Part shown: piece by piece, positions 45,736 to 52,867 of the stretch
Position numbering within the stretch: the first letter of the stretch is position 1
Layout of the letters: every line of letters begins with the position of its first letter
Source: Streptomyces sp. BK239
GTDB lineage: Bacteria; Actinomycetota; Actinomycetes; Streptomycetales; Streptomycetaceae
Reading direction: 5' to 3'
Length of the DNA: 64,000 nucleotides
NCBI RefSeq assembly: GCF_004217285.1
Contig: NZ_SHKS01000008.1
Span: 1 to 64,000 of the forward strand
Program-made: the position numbers and the translations under genes
Notes under the pieces: model-generated
What the model was told of the DNA's origin: nothing
Databases searched by the model: none
The model's input: only the letters and a program-made list of their open reading frames with translations

Positions 45736-47166
45736 TCAGACTCCAGCGGGCGTGACGGGGGCGTCGTCGGACAGGTCGGCCGGGGAGGCCAGGTGGCCCA
45801 GGACCGCGGTGGCCGCGGCGACCTGCGGCGACACCAGGTGCGTACGACCGCCCTTGCCCTGCCGGCCCTCGAAGTTGCGGTTGGAGGTGGACGCGGAGCG
45901 CTCACCCGGGGCCAGCTGGTCGGGGTTCATGCCGAGGCACATCGAGCAGCCCGCGTGCCGCCATTCGGCGCCGGCGTCCTTGAAGACGACGTCCAGGCCC
46001 TCGGAGACGGCCTGCAGACCCACGCGCGCGGAGCCCGGGACGACCAGCATCCGTACGCCGTCGGCGACTTTACGGCCCCGGACGATGTCGGCGGCGGCCC
46101 GCAGGTCCTCGATGCGGCCGTTGGTGCAGGAGCCTACGAAGACGGTGTCCACGCTGATCGAGCGCAGCGGCTGCCCGGCCTCCAACCCCATGTATTCCAG
46201 GGCCTTTTCGGCGGCGAAGCGCTCCGAAGCGTCTTCGTACGAAGCGGGGTCGGGGACGTCCGCCGAAAGCGGCGCGCCCTGGCCGGGGTTGGTGCCCCAG
46301 GTGACGAACGGCGACAGTTCGGAGGCCTTGATGACGACCTCGGCGTCGAACTCGGCGTCGTCGTCGGTCTTCAGGGTCTTCCAGTACGCGACGGCCGCGT
46401 CCCAGTCCTCGCCCTTCGGGGCGTGCGGACGGCCTTCGAGATAGGCGAAGGTCGTCTCGTCGGGGGCGATCATGCCGGCCCGGGCGCCGGCCTCGATCGA
46501 CATGTTGCAGATGGTCATCCGGGCCTCCATCGAGAGCTTCTCGATGGCGGAGCCGCGGTACTCCAGGACGTAGCCCTGGCCGCCGCCGGTGCCGATGCGG
46601 GCGATGATCGCCAGGATCAGGTCCTTGGCGGTGACGCCATCGGGCAGTTCGCCGTCGACCGTGATGGCCATGGTCTTGGGGCGGGTCATCGGCAGCGTCT
46701 GGGTGGCCAGCACATGCTCGACCTGCGAGGTGCCGATGCCGAAGGCCAGTCCGCCGAACGCGCCGTGCGTGGAGGTGTGGGAGTCGCCGCAGACGACCGT
46801 CATGCCCGGCTGGGTCAGCCCCAGCTGCGGTCCGACGACGTGGACGACGCCCTGCTCGACGTCGCCGAGCGGGTGCAGCCGGACGCCGAACTCGGCGCAG
46901 TTCTTGCGCAGGGTCTCCAGCTGGGCGCGGGAGACCGGGTCGGCGATGGGCTTGTCGATGTCGAGGGTCGGGGTGTTGTGGTCCTCGGTCGCGATGGTGA
47001 GGTCGAGGCGGCGCACCGGCCGGCCGTTCTGGCGCAGTCCGTCGAAGGCCTGCGGGCTGGTCACCTCGTGCAGCAGGTGCAGATCGATGAAGAGGAGGTC
47101 GGGCTCGCCCTCGGCGCGCCGGACGACGTGGTCGTCCCAGACCTTCTCCGCGAGTGTCCTACCCAT
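45736..47166 (-). CDS. leuC: 3-isopropylmalate dehydratase large subunit
   Basis: 476 aa from the ATG at 47166 (GRTLAEKVWDDHVVRRAEGE), with GGAGGG six bases upstream. Aconitase-type [4Fe-4S] ligands: VFVGSCTNGRIEDL and HAGCSMCLGMNPD. Converts 2- to 3-isopropylmalate with LeuD. Divergent from ndgR, the IclR-type regulator known to control leuCD in Streptomyces. Confidence 0.96.
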   Translation of the reverse strand: MGRTLAEKVWDDHVVRRAEGEPDLLFIDLHLLHEVTSPQAFDGLRQNGRPVRRLDLTIATEDHNTPTLDIDKPIADPVSRAQLETLRKNCAEFGVRLHPLGDVEQGVVHVVGPQLGLTQPGMTVVCGDSHTSTHGAFGGLAFGIGTSQVEHVLATQTLPMTRPKTMAITVDGELPDGVTAKDLILAIIARIGTGGGQGYVLEYRGSAIEKLSMEARMTICNMSIEAGARAGMIAPDETTFAYLEGRPHAPKGEDWDAAVAYWKTLKTDDDAEFDAEVVIKASELSPFVTWGTNPGQGAPLSADVPDPASYEDASERFAAEKALEYMGLEAGQPLRSISVDTVFVGSCTNGRIEDLRAAADIVRGRKVADGVRMLVVPGSARVGLQAVSEGLDVVFKDAGAEWRHAGCSMCLGMNPDQLAPGERSASTSNRNFEGRQGKGGRTHLVSPQVAAATAVLGHLASPADLSDDAPVTPAGV

Positions 47167-47296
47167 CGCTTTCCCTCCGGCCGGCGGAAGTCGCCCGGCC
47201 CAACTAGATCTTGTGGAGGCGGCGCCCTGTCCCGGTCCCCGGGCGCTCGCCGCCGGGCCCGTTGGTCTGCGGGCCGCTGTAGGTCCAAGGGTTGCG

Positions 47297-47353
47297 CGTC
47301 TCACGGAAAATTGAACTTGCGTTTCACAGAGTGAGACGGGAATATCGTTTCAT
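47297..47353. promoter_or_regulatory. Candidate NdgR operator cluster in the leuC-ndgR intergenic region
   Basis: Half-sites CGTCTCAC (47297-47304), CGTTTCAC (47320-47327) and the inverted GTGAGACG (47331-47338), plus CGTTTCAT (47346-47353) overlapping the ndgR start. The pair at 47320-47338 forms a near-perfect 8-3-8 palindrome. It is located where NdgR, an IclR regulator, would act on leuC and on its own gene. Confidence 0.55.
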
Positions 47354-48068
47354 GGACAACAGTAGCGGCGTCGGCGTTCTGGACAAGGCAGCCCTCGTCC
47401 TGAGCGCTCTGGAGTCCGGTCCGGCCACCCTCGCGGGCTTGGTCGCGGCGACCGGACTGGCACGACCCACGGCCCACCGGCTGGCCGTGGCACTGGAACA
47501 CCACCGCATGGTGGCGCGCGACATGCAGGGCCGGTTCATCCTCGGTCCGCGGCTTGCCGAACTGGCCGCCGCCGCGGGCGAGGACCGCCTGCTCGCGACT
47601 GCCGGCCCGGTGCTCACCCACCTGCGCGACGTGACGGGCGAGAGCGCGCAGCTCTACCGCCGCCAGGGCGACATGCGGATCTGCGTGGCCGCGGCGGAGC
47701 GCCTGTCCGGCCTTCGGGACACGGTCCCGGTCGGCTCGACGCTCACGATGAAGGCGGGCTCCTCGGCGCAGATCCTGATGGCCTGGGAGGAGCCCGAGCG
47801 CCTGCACCGCGGACTGCAGGGCGCCCGGTTCACGGCGACGGCCCTGTCGGGCGTACGGCGGCGGGGCTGGGCCCAGTCGATCGGCGAGCGCGAGCCGGGC
47901 GTGGCGTCCGTCTCCGCGCCCGTGCGCGGCCCCTCCAACCGGGTCGTGGCCGCCGTCTCGGTGTCCGGCCCCATCGAGCGTCTGACCCGCCACCCGGGGC
48001 GGATGCACGCGCAGGCCGTCATCGACGCGGCGGGCCGCCTCTCGGAGGCGCTGCGCCGCACGGGCTGA
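47352..48068 (+). CDS. ndgR: IclR-family regulator NdgR
   Basis: 238 aa from the ATG at 47352 (DNSSGVGVLDKAALVLSALE). Winged HTH: TLAGLVAATGLARPTAHRLA (about 23-42). The effector domain is FILGPRLAELAAAAGED to VAAVSVSGPIERLTRHPGRM. Known NdgR proteins are 238 aa and control leuCD and amino-acid-dependent growth and antibiotic production. Divergent from leuC with candidate operator repeats between. Confidence 0.93.
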   Translation: MDNSSGVGVLDKAALVLSALESGPATLAGLVAATGLARPTAHRLAVALEHHRMVARDMQGRFILGPRLAELAAAAGEDRLLATAGPVLTHLRDVTGESAQLYRRQGDMRICVAAAERLSGLRDTVPVGSTLTMKAGSSAQILMAWEEPERLHRGLQGARFTATALSGVRRRGWAQSIGEREPGVASVSAPVRGPSNRVVAAVSVSGPIERLTRHPGRMHAQAVIDAAGRLSEALRRTG

Positions 48069-48198
48069 CCGGAAGCCGAGGACCACGTTCCTCCGGGGCC
48101 GGCCTCAACGCCGCGGCGGGCCACGGAGGACGATCACACGACGCGCTCGGGGCGGCGGCGTCAGGCGAACCCCGACCTTGTCCGTCGTACAACGCGAA

Positions 48199-48230
48199 CG
48201 GCTCCCCGCCTCAGCTGAGGTGGGGAGCCG
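48199..48230 (-). terminator. Terminator of the tRNA operon
   Basis: 16-bp stem (CGGCTCCCCGCCTCAG against CTGAGGTGGGGAGCCG, one mismatch) nine bases after the last tRNA gene in the transcription direction. Confidence 0.7.
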
Positions 48231-48238
48231 CTGTCTTG

Positions 48239-48311
48239 TACCCCCGACCGGATTCGAACCGGCGCTACCGCCTTGAGAGGGCGGCGTGCTAGGCCGCTAC
48301 ACAACGGGGGC
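48239..48311 (-). tRNA. tRNA-Glu (anticodon CUC), copy 1
   Basis: 73 nt; 5' GCCCCCG pairs with the 3' acceptor strand; anticodon loop CTCTCAA between CCGCC and GGCGG; T-arm with GGTTCGAATCC. No CCA encoded. Last gene of the cluster. Confidence 0.95.
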
Positions 48312-48354
48312 GAGGATCTTGCAGGCGTTCGAACTGCACCGCCGCAGATCCGAG

Positions 48355-48426
48355 CTGGTCTACCAGGACTCGAACCTAGACTAACTGAACCAGAATCAGT
48401 CGTGCTGCCAATTACACCATAGACCA
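48355..48426 (-). tRNA. tRNA-Gln (anticodon CUG), copy 1
   Basis: 72 nt; acceptor TGGTCTA/TAGACCA with discriminator G; loop TTCTGGT between ACTGA and TCAGT gives CTG; T-arm with GGTTCGAGTCC. No CCA encoded. Confidence 0.95.
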
Positions 48427-48446
48427 ATGTGGTTTAGACCAGTTTG

Positions 48447-48519
48447 TACCCCCGACCGGATTCGAACCGGCGCTACCGCCTTGAGAGGGCGGCGTGCTAG
48501 GCCGCTACACAACGGGGGC
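48447..48519 (-). tRNA. tRNA-Glu (anticodon CUC), copy 2
   Basis: 73 nt, identical to copy 1 over the whole gene by eye; loop CTCTCAA, stem CCGCC/GGCGG. Confidence 0.95.
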
Positions 48520-48581
48520 CCTAGCGATCCTGCATCGAGGTGAGCGGGAGCTACCCGAACTCTCCCCGCGGGAAGGATCTG

Positions 48582-48654
48582 TACCCCCGACCGGATTCGA
48601 ACCGGCGCTACTGCCTTGAGAGGGCAGCGTGCTAGGCCGCTACACAACGGGGGC
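48582..48654 (-). tRNA. tRNA-Glu (anticodon CUC), copy 3
   Basis: 73 nt. The same as the other two copies except for a compensated base pair in the anticodon stem (CTGCC/GGCAG instead of CCGCC/GGCGG), which keeps pairing intact. Confidence 0.95.
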
Positions 48655-48696
48655 TTCGTGGAGCAGATCTCCACTGGTGCAGATGAGCTCTGCGAG

Positions 48697-48768
48697 CTGG
48701 CCTACCTGGACTCGAACCAAGACTAACTGAACCAGAATCAGTCGTGCTGCCAATTACACCATAGGCCA
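48697..48768 (-). tRNA. tRNA-Gln (anticodon CUG), copy 2
   Basis: 72 nt; acceptor TGGCCTA/TAGGCCA, so one compensated pair differs from copy 1; loop TTCTGGT. First gene in transcription order. Confidence 0.95.
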
Positions 48769-48860
48769 CTGGAACGCCGATCCCGGAAGGGATCTTGTTC
48801 TAGTTCGCTCCCCCGGGTTCCGGCCTTTTCGGCCCGCTCCCCGGCGGCGCAGAAGGAACA

Positions 48861-49592
48861 TTACCCGAAGGTGGACTGCGCTCCAAAACGGGTATCCGCG
48901 CCGAGGATCGCCGGGAGTTCGGACAGGCTGGCGATCCGGTGCCGTCCGGAGGGCAGTTCGACGGTGGCCGTGCCGCCGTGGCGGTCGATCCACACGGAGA
49001 GCAGGCCGGCGTCGGCGGAGCCCTGGCCGTCGATCTCCGGGTGGTCGCCGACGTACGCCACCTCGTGCGGGGGCAGCCGGAGCGCCTCGCAGGCCGCGAG
49101 GAACGCGGCGGCCTGCGGTTTCGCGACGCCGAGTTCGGCCGCGCACAGGATCGCCTCGAAGCGGTCGTGCACGCCGAGGACGCGCAGCTTGCGGTCCTGG
49201 ACGTGGATGCTGGAGTTGGAGAGCACGGCGTGGCGGTGGCTGGTGGCGAGGGCGTCCAGGACGGGCAGCACGTCGGGGAAGAGCGCCCAGGCCGCCTCGT
49301 AGTGATCCATGTAACGCCGGAACCAGACGTCGGCCTCCGCGTCGGTCATCTCCCGGTTCAGGAAGACCCGGACCCGGTCGCGGCGCTGCCCCTCGAAGGT
49401 GACCTCGCCCGCCTCGAAACGCCGCCACTGCCGGTCGGTGACCTCCCGCCACCGGACGACGGCGGCCTCGGGGGTGTCGTACGCGGCCAGGAGTCCCTCG
49501 ACGTCCAGATGCCTGCGCATGCCCTCCCGGTCGGCGCTCGTGTAGTCGAAGAGGGTGTCGTCGACGTCCCAGACAACCGCGCGAATCGTCAT
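48861..49592 (-). CDS. HAD-family hydrolase
   Basis: 243 aa from the ATG at 49592 (TIRAVVWDVDDTLFDYTSAD). HAD motif I WDVDDTLFDY; motif II VLSNSSI; motif III Lys in LGVAKPQAAAFLAA; motif IV YVGDHPEIDGQGSADAG. A helical cap lies between motifs I and II (subfamily I). Substrate unknown. Monocistronic by appearance, between the tRNA cluster and gltX. Confidence 0.87.
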   Translation of the reverse strand: MTIRAVVWDVDDTLFDYTSADREGMRRHLDVEGLLAAYDTPEAAVVRWREVTDRQWRRFEAGEVTFEGQRRDRVRVFLNREMTDAEADVWFRRYMDHYEAAWALFPDVLPVLDALATSHRHAVLSNSSIHVQDRKLRVLGVHDRFEAILCAAELGVAKPQAAAFLAACEALRLPPHEVAYVGDHPEIDGQGSADAGLLSVWIDRHGGTATVELPSGRHRIASLSELPAILGADTRFGAQSTFG

Positions 49593-49666
49593 GGCCTCGA
49601 CGGTAGCGCGTGCGTGAGGGGCGGCGCCCGGGCTCTTTCCGGACACCGCCCCTCACGTGGCGCGCG

Positions 49667-51151
49667 TTACGACGCCAGCCTGGCCAGGGCCGCGTCGATG
49701 CGGGTCAGGGTCTTGTCCTTGCCCAGGATCTCCAGGGACTCGAAGAGGGGCAGGCCGACCGTGCGGCCGGTGACGGCGACGCGGACCGGGGCCTGGGCCT
49801 TGCCGAGCTTGAGGCCGTGGGCCTCGCCGGCCGCGAGGACGGCCTCCTTGAGGGACTCGGCGGACGTCCAGTCGGCCGACTCCAGCTTCTCGCGGGCGGT
49901 GCGCAGCAGGGCGTCGCTGCCCTCCTTCATCGCCTTGGTCCAGCTCGCCTCGTCGAAGACCGGCTCGGGGAGGAAGAGGAAGTCGACGTTGTCGGTGATC
50001 TCGGAGAGGACCCTCAGCCGGGTCTGTGCGTGCGGGGCGATCGCGTGCCACTTGCCCTCGTCGAAGTCCTCCGGCGCCCAGGGCGCGAACGGGGCCTTCA
50101 GCCACGGGGCGCAGCGCTCGGTGAAGTCCTTCACGTCGAGCAGCCGGATGTGGTCGCCGTTGATCGCCTCGCACTTCTTGAGGTCGAAGCGGGCCGGGTT
50201 GGGATTGACGTCCGCGACGTCGAAGGCCGCGACCATCTCGTCGGTGGAGAAGACGTCCTGGTCGGCGGAGAGCGACCAGCCCAGCAGGGAGAGGTAGTTG
50301 AGCAGCCCCTCGGGGAGGAAGCCGCGCTCCCGGTAGAGGTTCAGGCTCGCCTGCGGGTCGCGCTTGGAGAGCTTCTTGTTGCCCTCGCCCATGACGTACG
50401 GCAGGTGGCCGAAGGCCGGGATGTCCTTGGCGACGCCCAGTTCGATCAGCGCCTTGTAGAGGGCGATCTGTCGGGGGGTGGAGGAGAGCAGGTCCTCGCC
50501 GCGCAGGACGTGGGTGATCTCCATCAGGGCGTCGTCGACCGGGTTGACGAGCGTGTAGAGCGGGGCGCCGTTGGCGCGGACGATGCCGTAGTCCGGGACG
50601 TTCTCCGGGGTGAAGGTCAGCTCGCCGCGGACCAGGTCGGTGAAGGTGATCGTCTCGTCGGGCATCCGGAAGCGCACGATGGGGGCGCGGCCCTGGGCCT
50701 CGTACTCCGCGACCTGCCCGGCGGTCAGCTCGCGGCAGTGGCCGTCGTAACCGGAGGGCTTGCCGGCGGCGCGGGCGGCCTCGCGACGGGTGTCCAGCTC
50801 CTCCTGGGAGCAGTAGCAGCGGTAGGCGTGGCCGGCGTCGAGGAGCTTGGCGGCGACGTCCTTGTAGAGCTCCATGCGCTGCGACTGGCGGTACGGCGCG
50901 TGCGGGCCGCCGACCTCGGGGCCCTCGTCCCAGTCGAAGCCCAGCCAGCGCATCGAGTCGAGCAGCTGCTCGTAGGACTCCTCGGAGTCGCGGGCGGCGT
51001 CGGTGTCCTCGATCCGGAAGACCAGGGTGCCCTGGTGATGCTTGGCGAACGCCCAGTTGAACAGGGCGGTGCGGACCAGGCCCACATGGGGGTTACCGGT
51101 GGGCGAGGGACAGAAACGGACGCGTACGGGGGAGCCGGGTGCGCTAGCCAC
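49667..51151 (-). CDS. gltX: Glutamyl-tRNA synthetase
   Basis: 494 aa from the GTG at 51151 (ASAPGSPVRVRFCPSPTGNP), which overlaps the FAH gene stop by 8 nt; a TTG 9 nt upstream is less likely. Class I signatures: PSPTGNPHVGLVRT (HIGH-type) and EGNKKLSKRDP (KMSKS-type). Actinobacteria generally lack glutaminyl-tRNA synthetase, so this enzyme probably also glutamylates tRNA-Gln for GatCAB to amidate. It lies 0.9 kb from three tRNA-Glu and two tRNA-Gln genes. Confidence 0.96.
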   Translation of the reverse strand: MASAPGSPVRVRFCPSPTGNPHVGLVRTALFNWAFAKHHQGTLVFRIEDTDAARDSEESYEQLLDSMRWLGFDWDEGPEVGGPHAPYRQSQRMELYKDVAAKLLDAGHAYRCYCSQEELDTRREAARAAGKPSGYDGHCRELTAGQVAEYEAQGRAPIVRFRMPDETITFTDLVRGELTFTPENVPDYGIVRANGAPLYTLVNPVDDALMEITHVLRGEDLLSSTPRQIALYKALIELGVAKDIPAFGHLPYVMGEGNKKLSKRDPQASLNLYRERGFLPEGLLNYLSLLGWSLSADQDVFSTDEMVAAFDVADVNPNPARFDLKKCEAINGDHIRLLDVKDFTERCAPWLKAPFAPWAPEDFDEGKWHAIAPHAQTRLRVLSEITDNVDFLFLPEPVFDEASWTKAMKEGSDALLRTAREKLESADWTSAESLKEAVLAAGEAHGLKLGKAQAPVRVAVTGRTVGLPLFESLEILGKDKTLTRIDAALARLAS

Positions 51152-51929
51152 GCTTGACAACCTTGTTGGTGAGAGTGCCGATGCCTTCGATGGTGACGGC
51201 GACCTCGTCGCCGACGTTGAGGGGGCCGACCCCTGCCGGGGTGCCCGTGAGGATCACGTCGCCGGGGAGCAGCGTCATGGCCTCGGTGATGTTGACGATC
51301 AGATCCTCGATGGGGTGGATCATCTCGCTGGTGCGGCCGAGCTGCCGCTGCCGGCCGTTGACCGTGAGCTGGACGGTGAGGTCGGACGCGGCCTTCAGGT
51401 CCAGGTCCGTCTCCACCCACGGGCCGAGCGGGCATGAGCTGTCGAAGCCCTTGGCCCGGGCCCACTGCTTCTCGCGCCGCTGGACGTCACGCGCGGTGAC
51501 GTCGTTGGCGCAGGTGTAGCCGAGGATGACGTCGGCGACGCGTTCGCGCGGGACCTCGCGGCACATGCGGCCGATGACGACGGCGAGCTCGGCCTCGTGG
51601 TGCAGTTCCTCGGAGAACGGCGGGTACTGGATCTGGTCGCCGGGCCCGATGACCGAGGTCGACGGCTTGAAGAAGGCGAACGGGGCGTCGGGGACGTCGT
51701 GGCCCAGTTCGCGCGCGTGCTCGGCGTAGTTGCGGCCGAAGGCCACGACCTTGTTGGGCAGCACGGGCGGGAGCAGCCGGACCTTGCTCATCGGCACCCT
51801 GGTGCCGGAGAGCTCGTGTTCCGCGAACGGGATGCCCTTGATGATGTTCAGGACGAGCTCGTCCGGCTTGTCGCCTTCGACCGCGCCGAAGGCGACGTTC
51901 CCGTCGATGGAGAACCTGGCGATGCGCAC
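51144..51929 (-). CDS. Fumarylacetoacetate hydrolase-family protein
   Basis: 261 aa, GTG start. C-terminal FAH domain with metal ligands in HHEAELAVVIGR (E-x-E), YTCANDVTARDVQRRE, DSSCPLGPWV, and TGTPAGVGPLNVGD. Related enzymes cleave or decarboxylate acylpyruvates and similar beta-diketo acids; the substrate is not predictable. Overlaps gltX, an arrangement that recurs in actinobacteria. Confidence 0.9.
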   Translation of the reverse strand: MRIARFSIDGNVAFGAVEGDKPDELVLNIIKGIPFAEHELSGTRVPMSKVRLLPPVLPNKVVAFGRNYAEHARELGHDVPDAPFAFFKPSTSVIGPGDQIQYPPFSEELHHEAELAVVIGRMCREVPRERVADVILGYTCANDVTARDVQRREKQWARAKGFDSSCPLGPWVETDLDLKAASDLTVQLTVNGRQRQLGRTSEMIHPIEDLIVNITEAMTLLPGDVILTGTPAGVGPLNVGDEVAVTIEGIGTLTNKVVKRG

Positions 51930-51986
51930 GGGTTGGTTGGCCCCTTGCTGAGCTGGCGGGAAGTCTGACGGTCCAGGCTAACGCGG

Positions 51987-52014
51987 AAGGGCGTCCCCGG
52001 CCGGGGACGCCCTT
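51987..52014. terminator. 28-bp perfect palindrome after the 64-aa gene
   Basis: Arms AAGGGCGTCCCCGG and complement, between the small gene stop and the FAH gene start. Probable terminator of the small gene; it also lies upstream of the FAH promoter. Confidence 0.6.
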
Positions 52015-52071
52015 GACATCCGTGGACGGCAGCCTCAGGGGTGCTTGAGCATCCGGCGGCCGGCGTGCGTA

Positions 52072-52266
52072 CTACTCCGCGGAGGCGGCGAGTGCCGCGA
52101 CGGGTACCTCGTTGAGGATGGTGCGCTTGGGGTTGGCGGTCTGGGCCGGGAGATCGACGGCGTGCTCCCTCTGTTCGAGGAGCCGCAGCTCGTCGGCGTC
52201 CTTGAGGTGCGCCAGCGTCGTACGCTGCGGGTTGGCGATCTTGTGGAACATCGCGGTCGTCTTCAC
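52072..52266 (-). CDS. Small conserved hypothetical protein
   Basis: 64 aa from the GTG at 52266 (KTTAMFHKIANPQRTTLAHL); an ATG six codons in is an alternative. Reads on as KDADELRLLEQREHAVDLPA, QTANPKRTILNEVPVAALAA. Two NPxRT repeats (NPQRTTL and NPKRTIL) are a curious internal feature. No membrane segment or known domain. I recall similar short proteins in other Streptomyces; function unknown. Confidence 0.65.
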   Translation of the reverse strand: MKTTAMFHKIANPQRTTLAHLKDADELRLLEQREHAVDLPAQTANPKRTILNEVPVAALAASAE

Positions 52267-52867
52267 TGTTCTACGTAGCCCTGTTCTCTTCGGGCGCCGG
52301 GAGGGCCGTCGGCGGACCTCCGCAGGGGCGCGGCTTGTCGGATTTGCCATATCTGTAAAGGCTCAGGCTATGCACGCCATTCCCGGGGAAGGCGTGAAGG
52401 TCTCATGATCTGCGTGTGAGTTTGCTCACGAATCCCCGCCCATTTCGGTCAAATCAGGCCCTTCCCCAGGCATGAGGAAACGGACATCGACGTACCGAAC
52501 CACTCATTCCGCTCCTGATCATGGCGACTGGGACACGTCCCTGATCCCAGACCTTCGCCCACCTTTGTCCGCATTGCGAGAGAACACTTTCTACATGCGG
52601 TAATGCACCCCTCACGGACTGTCACTCATGTCACAGCCCGGCCAACAAGCCTTGTTGGAGATCCGGCACTGTGCTGGAATCTCACGGACCGCCGCTGGAA
52701 CTGGCCGGCGCGCAGGGCGCACAGCAGCGCCGAGCGGCGGTGAGAAGGGGGAGCCAGCGCCGGTCCATCACGACCGTTAGAGGGGCCGCATTCAGGGCAC
52801 CCCTCAACACGCCGACACCGTCCTTCCGTTCACGCGGGGGGCGCCTGGTCCAGAGGTTGCGACGCTA
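52267..52867. other. Intergenic region upstream of conservon 1
   Basis: 601 bp with no supported gene; promoters for the small leftward gene and for cvnA1 must lie here. It contains GGGAC-AC-GTCCC (52530-52541), a GTGAG-TTTG-CTCAC hairpin near 52418, and an AT-richer zone (52560-52620). Confidence 0.5.
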
